A stretch of DNA of 64,000 nt. It comes from Sulfuritalea sp. (lineage in GTDB: Bacteria; Pseudomonadota; Gammaproteobacteria; Burkholderiales; Rhodocyclaceae). A model generated the notes under the pieces. It saw only the letters and a program-made list of their open reading frames with translations. It ran no database searches and was not told where the DNA came from. The stretch covers positions 248,001 through 312,000 of the forward strand of contig JADJFK010000006.1 in the NCBI GenBank assembly GCA_016708585.1. The letters are read 5' to 3'. The position numbers were made by a program, and so were the translations under genes. This document shows positions 10,421 to 17,348 of this stretch, one piece after another (the first letter of the stretch is position 1; every line of letters starts with the position of its first letter).

Positions 10421-11497
10421 TCAGCAAATGCGGGGTAGCTGGTCGCCCGCCAGCCAGTCGACGATGCGCTTGCCGCCGAAGGCCGTAGTCATCTGAACGA
10501 AATGATGGTCGTCGGCGATGACCTCGCCGATCCGCACCGTGCCGCGCCCCAGCGGATGGGCGCGCATGGCGGCGAGGAGCCGCTCGACATCGGCGCCGGC
10601 GCAAATGGCGATCAGCTTGCCTTCGTTGGCGACATAGAGCGGATCGAGGCCGAGGAATTCGCAGGCGGCGGCGACCACCGGCTTCACCGGTATCGCCTGC
10701 TCGTGGAGCATCATGCCGACGCCGGACTGCGTGGCGATCTCGTTGAGCGTGGCGGCCAGGCCGCCGCGGGTCGGATCGCGCAGGCAGCGCAGGCCGGCGC
10801 CGGTCGCCAGCATGGCGTCGATCAGGCCGTTCAATGCCGCCGTGTCGGATTCGATGGGCGCGTCGAAGCTGAGGTTTTCGCGCTTGCTCATGATCGCCAC
10901 GCCGTGGTCGCCGAGCGAGCCGGAAACCAGGATCACGTCGCCGGGGCGGGCCAGGCTGCCGCCCAGGTCCAGCCCATCGGGCAGCACGCCGACGCCCGTA
11001 GTCGTAATGAAAATGCCGTCGCCCTTGCCGCGCTCGACCACCTTGGTGTCGCCCGTCACCACCGGCACGCCGGCTTCCTTCGCCGCGCCGGCCATGGATT
11101 CGACGATGCGGGCGAGGTCGGCCAGCGCAAAACCTTCTTCGAGGATGAAGCCGGCGGCAAGGTACAGCGGTTTGGCGCCCATCACCGCGACGTCATTCAC
11201 CGTGCCATGCACCGAGAGGCAGCCGATGTCGCCGCCGGGAAAGAACAGCGGCGAGACCACGTGGCAATCGGTGGACATCACGAGGCGTCCCGGCTTACCG
11301 TCAAAAGTCGGCGCCGGCAACACGGCGCCGTCGTTGCCCTGGCCGAGGTAGTCGTTGCCCAGGTGCCTGGCGAAGAGCTCGGAAATCAGCTGCACCATGG
11401 CGCGCCCGCCCGAACCGTGGGTCATGTCCACCCGACCGTGCTTCAGGTCGAGCGGTCGCACATAGCCTCGCCGAATTTTTCCCTGTGCCTCTCCCAT
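10421..11497 (-). CDS. hypE: HypE: carbamoyl dehydratase, cyanide-ligand synthesis
   Basis: 358 residues. The ATG at 11497 lies directly beyond the hypD stop; the frame stays open further upstream but overlaps hypD. HypE dehydrates a carbamoyl group carried on its C-terminal cysteine to thiocyanate; the protein ends PRIC, the diagnostic tail. Other family features are MTHGSGGRAM, GNDGAV, STDCHVVSPLFFPGGDIG, NDVAVMGA and DPTRGGLAATLNE. It works with HypF (carbamoylation) and HypC-HypD (transfer to iron). The sequence LPAPTFDGK contains a repeat copy in the opposite orientation. Confidence 0.95.
   Translation of the reverse strand: MGEAQGKIRRGYVRPLDLKHGRVDMTHGSGGRAMVQLISELFARHLGNDYLGQGNDGAVLPAPTFDGKPGRLVMSTDCHVVSPLFFPGGDIGCLSVHGTVNDVAVMGAKPLYLAAGFILEEGFALADLARIVESMAGAAKEAGVPVVTGDTKVVERGKGDGIFITTTGVGVLPDGLDLGGSLARPGDVILVSGSLGDHGVAIMSKRENLSFDAPIESDTAALNGLIDAMLATGAGLRCLRDPTRGGLAATLNEIATQSGVGMMLHEQAIPVKPVVAAACEFLGLDPLYVANEGKLIAICAGADVERLLAAMRAHPLGRGTVRIGEVIADDHHFVQMTTAFGGKRIVDWLAGDQLPRIC
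11303..11326 (-). repeat. Short dispersed repeat, copy 4 (inside hypE)
   Basis: 22 of 24 bases match the consensus on the minus strand, one of two listed copies in this orientation. It is translated in frame as VLPAPTF. Confidence 0.6.
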
Positions 11498-11499
11498 GT

Positions 11500-12627
11500 T
11501 CAATGCATGTCCTTGTAACGTCCATAGCTGTAATGCGCGGCGCAGGCGCCTTCGGAACTCACCATGCAGGAGCCGATCGGGTTCTCGGGGGTGCACACCG
11601 TGCCGAAGATCTTGCAGTCCTGCGGCCGCTTGACGCCACGCAAAATCGCCCCGCACTCGCAGGCCTTGTTGTCCGGCACCGAGCGGTAGTCGAGATTGAA
11701 GCGCCGCTCGGCGTCGAAGCTCGCATACCGCTGGCGGATGCGCAGCGCCGAATAGGGCACCACCGACAAACCGCGCCATTCGAACTCGCGGCGCAGTTCG
11801 AACACCTCGGCGACGCGATCCTGCGCCTTGAGGTTGCCGTCGCGCGTCACGGCGCGGGCGAACTCGTTCTCGACCTCGGCGCGGCCTTCATTGACCTGGC
11901 GCACCAGCATCAGGATGGCCTGCATCACATCCAGCGGCTCGAAGCCGGCGATGACCACGGGCTTGCGGTATTCCTCGGCGAAGAACTCGTAGGGCCGGCT
12001 GCCGATCACCGTCGACACATGGGCCGGGCCGATGAAGCCGTCCAGCGGCACCGTGCCCCACTGCCGCACTTCCGGCGATTCGAGGATGTTGCTGATCGCC
12101 GCGGGCGTCAGCACGTGGCAGCAGAGCACGCTGAAATTCTTCAGCCCTTCGGCATCGGCCTGCTGGATCGCCACCGCCGTCGGCGGCGTGGTGGTCTCGA
12201 AGCCGATGGCGAAGAACACCACTTCGCGATCCGGATTGTCGCGGGCGATCTGCAGCGCATCGATGGTCGAATACACCATGCGGATGTCGCCGCCGCGCGC
12301 CTTGGCCTTCATCAGCGAAAGCCCGTCGGAAGCCGGCACGCGCAGGGTATCGCCGTAGGTGCACAGGATCACGCCCTGCTCCAGTGCCAGCCGGATCGCC
12401 AGGTCGACACGCCCGATGGGCAGCACGCAGACCGGGCAGCCGGGCCCGTGCACCATGCGCACCGTGGACGGCAGCAGGTCGGAGAGGCCATAGCGCGAGA
12501 TGGCATGGGTGTGCCCGCCGCAGAACTCCATGAAGCTGTAGTTGCGCCCGGGCTGGACCGTGGCGGCGATGCTGGCACCAAGATTCCTCGCCAGTTCGCC
12601 ATCGCGGAATTCGTCGATGTACTTCAC
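11500..12627 (-). CDS. hypD: HypD: iron-sulfur scaffold for Fe(CN)2CO assembly
   Basis: 375 residues. Signatures are MEFCGGHTHAI (about residue 37), VHGPGCPVCVLP and the C-terminal cysteine-rich region with CECGAILRGV, CKIFGTVCTPENPIGSCMVSSEGACAAHY, which bind a [4Fe-4S] cluster and help hold the iron being decorated. HypD acts in complex with HypC and receives cyanide from HypE. Its start overlaps the end of hypC by four bases and hypE follows at once. Confidence 0.96.
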   Translation of the reverse strand: MKYIDEFRDGELARNLGASIAATVQPGRNYSFMEFCGGHTHAISRYGLSDLLPSTVRMVHGPGCPVCVLPIGRVDLAIRLALEQGVILCTYGDTLRVPASDGLSLMKAKARGGDIRMVYSTIDALQIARDNPDREVVFFAIGFETTTPPTAVAIQQADAEGLKNFSVLCCHVLTPAAISNILESPEVRQWGTVPLDGFIGPAHVSTVIGSRPYEFFAEEYRKPVVIAGFEPLDVMQAILMLVRQVNEGRAEVENEFARAVTRDGNLKAQDRVAEVFELRREFEWRGLSVVPYSALRIRQRYASFDAERRFNLDYRSVPDNKACECGAILRGVKRPQDCKIFGTVCTPENPIGSCMVSSEGACAAHYSYGRYKDMH

Positions 12628-12857
12628 GAGGCCGCGCCAGCTTCCGCGTTCATTTCGGCGAACAGCGCCAGGGTCTTCTCGGCCTCTTCAGGATCGAGCC
12701 TGGTCAGCGCATAGCCGACGTGAAGGATCACGTAGTCGCCGACCTTGACGTCGGAGAGCAAGGCCAGAGAAATCTCTTTCCTGACGCCACCAAGGTCCAC
12801 GATCGCCGTGTCGTTGGCGCCGACTTCTATTACTTTCACTGGGAGAGCCAAGCACAT
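12624..12857 (-). CDS. hypC: HypC chaperone (copy 2 of the locus)
   Basis: 77 residues from the ATG at 12857, preceded by GAGGAAA; this start gives the required N-terminus MCLALP, whose Cys2 binds iron and the large-subunit precursor. Upstream ATGs would put that Cys inside the chain. HypC shuttles the Fe(CN)2CO group from HypD. It differs from the second HypC-like protein (16533-16796). A repeat copy encodes EVGANDTA in frame. The gene begins a second maturation block after a 319-base gap holding a long inverted repeat. Confidence 0.93.
   Translation of the reverse strand: MCLALPVKVIEVGANDTAIVDLGGVRKEISLALLSDVKVGDYVILHVGYALTRLDPEEAEKTLALFAEMNAEAGAAS
12805..12828 (+). repeat. Short dispersed repeat, copy 5 (inside hypC)
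   Basis: 20 of 24 bases match the consensus; it encodes EVGANDTA in hypC, the same frame as the hypX and hypB copies. Confidence 0.5.
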
Positions 12858-13176
12858 ATTAGTTTCCTCTGGCAGCGCCAAGGACGGTGGGTATCCGTCT
12901 CCGTCCATGTCCCCCGGGCCGAAAAAACGCCGGCCCTCCTCCTTTACTTACCGGAGACGGATACCCACCATCCTTGGCGGGATACGCTTTTGCCGTGCAA
13001 CGGTCGCAATGCAAATGCGCCATTGGGTCGGGATGGTAGGGTGTTCCCCGCAGCGAAGTAAAGAAGGGGCCGCGGAGCACTGCTCCGCGCTGACGGCATG
13101 CACAAGCCGTGGGCGGAAGGCGAGCACGCGCGTCCGATCCCCCCGCGATCCTCCAACAAAATGCGAGGGTTTCATC
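12858..13176. other. Structured intergenic gap between hypF and hypC
   Basis: No gene with family support is seen. The gap contains the 27-base inverted repeat listed separately and, nearer hypF, a perfect hairpin at 13071-13089 (CGCGGAGC, loop ACT, GCTCCGCG). There is no U-tract, so neither is a convincing intrinsic terminator. They may process or attenuate the long hyb-hyp transcript. Confidence 0.55.
12877..12978. repeat. 27-bp inverted repeat with nested hairpin upstream of hypC
   Basis: Arms 12877-12903 and 12952-12978 are complementary at 26 of 27 positions. The 48-base loop contains a second hairpin (GGGCCG at 12916-12921, CGGCCC at 12931-12936). The near arm begins only 20 bases upstream of the hypC ATG, so a folded transcript would crowd the ribosome-binding site. 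Confidence 0.8.
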
Positions 13177-14292
13177 TCAGATTTCCAACACATGCAACGC
13201 AACCCACGCCTGCCCCAACGCCAACCCCGCATCCCCGGGCACCAGCTTGATCGGCGCCAGCACGCGCAGCCCGACATTCTCCAACTCGCGACGCAAACCC
13301 GCCGCCAACAGACGGTTGAAAAAACAGCCCCCGCCAAGCGCCACGGTTTCGATTCCCGCCGCCGCACAGGCTCGCGCAGTCCATTCCGCCAACGCCGCCA
13401 CCAGCGTCGAATGGAACAGCGCGGCGCCCTGCTCCGCATCGCGCTGGCCGGCGAGCTCGCCCAGCAGCGGGCGCAGGTCGAGCACACCAGCATCGAGCCG
13501 CCAGCCATCGGCCATCGCCGGCGGCCAGCCGCCAGCCTCGATGTGCCGCGTGGCGGCCTGTTCCAGCTTGATCGCCGCTTCGGCATCCATGTCCATTTTC
13601 AGGCACAAGCCGAGCAATCCAGAAGCGGCATCGAACAGGCGGCCGGCGCTCGAGGTGCGCGGGCAGTTCAGGTTCTTCTCCAGCATCGCCAGCACCGTGG
13701 CGACGGCCGGCTCGTCGGGATAGCGCGCCGCCACCTCATTGCCGCGACCGAGGTCGTGCAGCACGGCGGCTGCCATGCGCCAGGGCTCGCGCGCGGCGCG
13801 GTCGCCGCCGGGCAGCGCCAGCGGCGCGAGATGGCCGAGGCGCTCGAAGCGCGCACCGTCGACCCGCAGCAGTTCGCCGCCCCAGGGCGTGTTGTCGGTG
13901 CCGAGGCCGACGCCGTCCAGCGCGAGGCCGATCACCGGACCGCATTCGCCATGCTCGGCGCAGACCGCGGCGATGTGCGCATGGTGGTGCTGCACCGGCA
14001 CGGCGGTGGCGCCCAGCCGCGCCGCGATACCGGCGGCATGGCGCGAGGAATGGAAATCCGGATGCAGGTCGTGGGCGATCGCCGCCGGCGTGCCGAGCCA
14101 AGCCAGGAGCCCGTCGGCCTCCGCTTCATGGGCGATGCAGGCTTCCGGCGTATTCAGGTCGCCGACCACGCGCGACATCCGTACCTCGCCGCCCTTGACG
14201 CCGCACAGCGCATTCTTGAACCAGGCGCCCGCCGCCAGCACCGGCGCGGCGCCGGCGAAGTGACCACCGAGCGGGATTGCCGCTGCGCTCAT
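13177..14292 (-). CDS. hypF: HypF, short form: Kae1-like carbamoyltransferase domain only
   Basis: 371 residues, about half the usual 750-780. Visible are ALCGVKGG near the start, VQHHHAHIAAVCAEH (metal site), LALDGVGLGTDNTPWGGELL, NCPRTSSAGRLFDAASGLLG and ALGGGCFFNRLL, all from the C-terminal Kae1/TobZ-like domain. The acylphosphatase, zinc-finger and YrdC-like domains that make carbamoyl-adenylate are absent. A similar short HypF1 exists in Cupriavidus necator, so this need not be a defect. The ATG at 14292 overlaps the hypB stop (ATGA). Confidence 0.9.
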   Translation of the reverse strand: MSAAAIPLGGHFAGAAPVLAAGAWFKNALCGVKGGEVRMSRVVGDLNTPEACIAHEAEADGLLAWLGTPAAIAHDLHPDFHSSRHAAGIAARLGATAVPVQHHHAHIAAVCAEHGECGPVIGLALDGVGLGTDNTPWGGELLRVDGARFERLGHLAPLALPGGDRAAREPWRMAAAVLHDLGRGNEVAARYPDEPAVATVLAMLEKNLNCPRTSSAGRLFDAASGLLGLCLKMDMDAEAAIKLEQAATRHIEAGGWPPAMADGWRLDAGVLDLRPLLGELAGQRDAEQGAALFHSTLVAALAEWTARACAAAGIETVALGGGCFFNRLLAAGLRRELENVGLRVLAPIKLVPGDAGLALGQAWVALHVLEI

Positions 14293-15218
14293 CGAGCGCC
14301 GAGCTGGGCTTCGAGTTCGGCCACCCGCCGCTTCAGCGCATCGACGGTCGCCAGCTTCTTCGCCGCCGTGTCGCGGGCGCCGACTTCTATCCAGGCCAGC
14401 CACTCGTCCATGCCCTGCCCCGTGGTCGCCGAAACCTGGATCACCTGGATATCCGGATTGACGCGGCGGGCGAACTCGATCGCGGCATCGACCTTGAAGC
14501 TGAGATAGGGCAGCAGGTCGCACTTGTTGAGCAGCATCAGGGTCGCGGCGCGGAACATGTCCGGGTACTTGATCGGCTTGTCCTCGCCCTCGGTGACCGA
14601 GAGGATCACCACCTTGTGCGCCTCGCCGAGGTCGAAGGCCGCCGGGCAGACCAGGTTGCCGACGTTTTCCACCATCAGCAGCGAATCCTCGGGCAGGTCG
14701 AGCTTCTCCATGGCGTGGCCGACCATGTGGGCATCGAGGTGGCAGCCCTTGCCGGTGTTGATCTGGATGGCCGGTGCGCCGGTGGCGCGGATGCGTTCGG
14801 CATCCTGGCTGGTCTGCTGGTCGCCTTCGATCACGGATACCGAGGCCTTGCCCCTGAGCATCTCGATGGTCTTGCACAAGAGCGTAGTCTTGCCCGAGCC
14901 GGGGCTGGACACGAGATTCAGGGTGAAAATGCCGCGCTCGGCCAGGCGCTCGCGGTTCTGCTTCGCATAGGCGTTGTTCTTGGCCAGGATGTCCTGCTCG
15001 ATCTGCACCATGCGCCGCGCACCCATCCCCGGCGCGTGGGAGTGGGCCGGCGCATAGCGGTGTTCGTGGGTGTGCGAGTGTTCGTGGCCATGATCGCCCT
15101 CGTGGGCATGGTCGTGACTGTGGCGCGTGCCGTCGGCATGCACATGCTCATGCTCGTGGTCGGCGTTTTCGCCGTCTATCTTCACCTCACCGGCGCCGCA
15201 GCCGCATGTCGTGCACAT
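14289..15218 (-). CDS. hypB: HypB: nickel-inserting GTPase with histidine-rich store
   Basis: 309 residues. The N-terminus MCTTCGCG is the high-affinity nickel motif. A His-rich region follows (about residues 20-65, HEHEHVHADGTRHSHDHAHEG and on), which can store nickel. The G-domain has SSPGSGKTTLL (Walker A), EGDQQTSQDAERI, the metal-binding CHLDAHM and NKCDLLPYL. HypB delivers nickel with HypA after the iron group is in place. It lies 9 bases after hypA and overlaps hypF. Near the C-terminus, IEVGARDTA is an in-frame repeat copy. Confidence 0.96.
   Translation of the reverse strand: MCTTCGCGAGEVKIDGENADHEHEHVHADGTRHSHDHAHEGDHGHEHSHTHEHRYAPAHSHAPGMGARRMVQIEQDILAKNNAYAKQNRERLAERGIFTLNLVSSPGSGKTTLLCKTIEMLRGKASVSVIEGDQQTSQDAERIRATGAPAIQINTGKGCHLDAHMVGHAMEKLDLPEDSLLMVENVGNLVCPAAFDLGEAHKVVILSVTEGEDKPIKYPDMFRAATLMLLNKCDLLPYLSFKVDAAIEFARRVNPDIQVIQVSATTGQGMDEWLAWIEVGARDTAAKKLATVDALKRRVAELEAQLGAR
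14365..14388 (+). repeat. Short dispersed repeat, copy 6 (inside hypB)
   Basis: 21 of 24 bases match the consensus; in frame it encodes EVGARDTA just after the G-domain. Confidence 0.5.
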
Positions 15219-15227
15219 TCGCTTCTC

Positions 15228-15569
15228 CTAAGCCACTTCAAGTTCCTTGACCCGCATTTCGGTACCCCCGGTCACCTGCATCTGGTAGCCGCCGCACTGC
15301 GGACATGCGCCGAATACCTCCGCCATCGGCACCGTGCGGGCGCAGGCCATGCACCAGCCGGTGCCGGGCACGGCGATGATCTCCAGCGTCGCTCCGGCGG
15401 CGATGCTGTCACGCGTGACGGCATCGAAACAAAATTTCATGGCCTCGACTTCGACCCCGGAAAGCTGCCCGATCTCCAGCCAGACCGCGCTGACCCGGGC
15501 AAAGTCCTGTTCGCGCGCCGCGTCTTCGATCAATTGCAGCACCCCCTCCGCCAGCGCCATCTCGTGCAC
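15228..15569 (-). CDS. hypA: HypA: nickel metallochaperone
   Basis: 113 residues. The start MHEMALAEGV carries the N-terminal nickel-binding Met-His-Glu, and CMAC-x12-CPQC binds structural zinc. HypA passes nickel from HypB to the large-subunit precursor. It begins 5 bases after the hemerythrin gene, inside the same transcript. Confidence 0.95.
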   Translation of the reverse strand: MHEMALAEGVLQLIEDAAREQDFARVSAVWLEIGQLSGVEVEAMKFCFDAVTRDSIAAGATLEIIAVPGTGWCMACARTVPMAEVFGACPQCGGYQMQVTGGTEMRVKELEVA

Positions 15570-15574
15570 GGGGG

Positions 15575-15976
15575 CTAGAGTCCCAGGCGCACATGGTCGG
15601 CAAAGCGCCGATCGCGGGTGGCGATGTGCCGGCCGATGAAATCGAGGGATTCCGCCGCGCGCCCGGCGACCAGCGCCGTGTCGCCCGCCGCATGGCTGGC
15701 GGCGATGCCGCGCAGGGTGTCAAGCATCTGCAGGTGGTCTTCGACGTGATCCTCGTAGTCGTCATAACTCTTGAGCCGCATCAGCAATTCTTCCGACATG
15801 AAGTGCGCCTCGCTGTAGGCGATCAGGTGATCGAGGATTTCGCCAATTTCGCCGGCCGCCCTGTTCTCCCCGGCCGCCACGCACAGCGCGCGCAACAAAC
15901 CGAGCTGGACCTCGTGCTCGCGGTCGACATCCGCATTCGCGGCAGAATTGAATTCCGCAATGTTCGACATCTGCAT
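15575..15976 (-). CDS. Bacteriohemerythrin-like di-iron protein
   Basis: 133 residues. Hemerythrin ligands are present in order: DREHEVQ (about residue 20), EAHFMSEE (about residue 57-63, His and Glu), HVEDHLQMLD (two His) and a C-terminal HIATRDRRFADHV. Single-domain hemerythrins bind O2 reversibly and act in O2 storage, delivery or sensing. No other domain is attached. It sits between hybE and hypA in the maturation operon, so a role in shielding assembly or the enzyme from O2 is plausible (inference). I used the first ATG; a second Met lies two codons later. Confidence 0.85.
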   Translation of the reverse strand: MQMSNIAEFNSAANADVDREHEVQLGLLRALCVAAGENRAAGEIGEILDHLIAYSEAHFMSEELLMRLKSYDDYEDHVEDHLQMLDTLRGIAASHAAGDTALVAGRAAESLDFIGRHIATRDRRFADHVRLGL

Positions 15977-16044
15977 TCCCTTTCCATGCCGGCGGCACGC
16001 TTTGTTTCCCGCGTTGCCGATCCGGCGGTTTCGAAGTTTGAAGC

Positions 16045-16536
16045 TTAGCGCAAAGCCAGGAAACGGCGACGGGAAAGCGAGGGTTCACCGGCCCGCTTTT
16101 CCGACTCCGGCACCGCCCGCGACGCTTGCGGATCGGTCAGCATTGCGACCAGCGATGCCCGTGCCGTCATCGTGGCTTCCGCTTGGGACGTGAATTGCCC
16201 CATCGGCGAAAACAATGGACAACTCTGGTACTCGCCGAGTTCCGCTTCCGCGCTGCCGAGAAAAGCGAAATCGCCGGCCGGGAACCTGACGAAACGCCGC
16301 CGGTTATCGCCCGTCGACACCCAGTTTTCGGCGCTGCCCGGCACCAGCAGCAGGCTCATGCACCAGGGCGTGACCACGATGCCCAGCCAGTGCCCCTGCC
16401 AGCGCTGGAAATCGACGGCTTCCACGGACAGGGCCGGATTGAGGATCGGCACATCGGCCATCTGCTCGCGCTCGATGCGGGAAAAGGCTTCCTCCACCGC
16501 CTCGGCGGGGCTGGTCTGGTGGATCCGGAAACTCAT
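16045..16536 (-). CDS. hybE: HybE/HupJ-type hydrogenase assembly chaperone
   Basis: 163 residues, close to the about 160 of E. coli HybE and without the rubredoxin domain of some HupJ/HoxT proteins. Recognisable segments are ADVPILNPALSVEAVDFQRW, WLGIVVTPWCMSLLLVPG and CPLFSPMGQF. HybE-family chaperones bind precursor subunits and couple maturation to Tat export. Its start overlaps the hypC-like gene upstream by four bases. The C-terminal RRRFLALR looks Tat-like but is at the wrong end and is not taken as a signal. Confidence 0.88.
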   Translation of the reverse strand: MSFRIHQTSPAEAVEEAFSRIEREQMADVPILNPALSVEAVDFQRWQGHWLGIVVTPWCMSLLLVPGSAENWVSTGDNRRRFVRFPAGDFAFLGSAEAELGEYQSCPLFSPMGQFTSQAEATMTARASLVAMLTDPQASRAVPESEKRAGEPSLSRRRFLALR

Positions 16537-16796
16537 GCCGCCTCCAGACCGTCACCCCAGTTGCGGGCGTCGCCTCCCTGTTCCATCAGTTCCCGCATCA
16601 TGGCCAGGGCCTCTTCGGCGCGCGCCGGGTCGACCCGTTCGAAAGCAAACCCGCCGGCCTGGATCAGCAGGTAATCGCCGACCGCAACGTCTTCGTTCAT
16701 CAGCAGCAGGCTGACTTCCCGCACCTGGCCGAAACACTCGGTGACGGCCATGCCGTCCCGCAACTCGGTCACCCGGGAGGGCGCGGCGAGGCACAT
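16533..16796 (-). CDS. hybG: HypC/HybG-type chaperone (copy 1 of the locus)
   Basis: 87 residues, MCLAAPSRVTELRDG..., with the essential Cys2 and the family core GDYLLIQAGGFAFERVDPARAEEAL. It lies between hybD and hybE, the position of hybG/hupF genes, and probably serves the HybC precursor specifically, while hypC (12624-12857) works with HypD. The two copies are clearly diverged (AAP against ALP start, different cores). It lies 1 base after the hybD stop. Confidence 0.88.
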   Translation of the reverse strand: MCLAAPSRVTELRDGMAVTECFGQVREVSLLLMNEDVAVGDYLLIQAGGFAFERVDPARAEEALAMMRELMEQGGDARNWGDGLEAA

Positions 16797-16797
16797 C

Positions 16798-17286
16798 TCA
16801 GGCGGCTTTCTTCAGCGGCGTCACGGCATATCCGCGTGCGGCCAGTTCCTCAGCCGCCATCGCCGCCAGCACCGGCACCTTCTCCGCCACGGTCGGCGTC
16901 ATGTCCAGGCCAAGCTCGAGGGAAATGAACTCGACCCCGAGCACCACGATCTCCTTCGGCATGGCGTCCAGCAGTTCCAGGCTGGCGAGCACGTCGGGCA
17001 GGGCGATCTGGTGCGGCGAAAGCTTCTTGCGGAAGAAAACCGGGATCTCCTCGCCGGCAATCCTGACCACGGTGCCGGGGGCGGCGCCGGTCTTGACCAC
17101 ATCGAGGACGATCAGGAAATCCAGGTTCGACAACTCTTCGATCATTTCCATGCCCGAGGTGCCGCCGTCGATCGCAAGCACGTTCTCCGGCAGTTTCCAG
17201 CCGCGTTCGAGCGCTTCGACCGCGCGCACGCCGGCGCCCTCGTCGGTGAGGATGATGTTGCCGACGCCGAGAACGACTGCGCGCAT
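16798..17286 (-). CDS. hybD: Hydrogenase maturation endopeptidase for the large subunit
   Basis: 162 residues from the ATG at 17286; the frame is open further upstream but runs into hybC. The start MRAVVLGVGNIILTDEGAGV and the nickel-sensing ligands Glu (TDEGAGV), Asp (VLDVVKTG) and His (LSPHQI) are all present. The enzyme removes the C-terminal tail of HybC after nickel insertion. It lies 62 bases after hybC, its expected substrate and the only large subunit here with a tail. Confidence 0.94.
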   Translation of the reverse strand: MRAVVLGVGNIILTDEGAGVRAVEALERGWKLPENVLAIDGGTSGMEMIEELSNLDFLIVLDVVKTGAAPGTVVRIAGEEIPVFFRKKLSPHQIALPDVLASLELLDAMPKEIVVLGVEFISLELGLDMTPTVAEKVPVLAAMAAEELAARGYAVTPLKKAA

Positions 17287-17348
17287 GGAATTCGCTCCAA
17301 AAGAAAACGGGGCCGGCGACAGCGCCGGCCCCACTATGCTACCCGCGA

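Noticed and set aside
12948..13176. Small open frames in the hypF-hypC gap
   Set aside because: They read through the inverted repeat, have no recognisable family and no convincing ribosome-binding site.
16045..16075. RRRFLALR at the end of HybE as a twin-arginine signal
   Set aside because: It is at the C-terminus, without a hydrophobic stretch after it.
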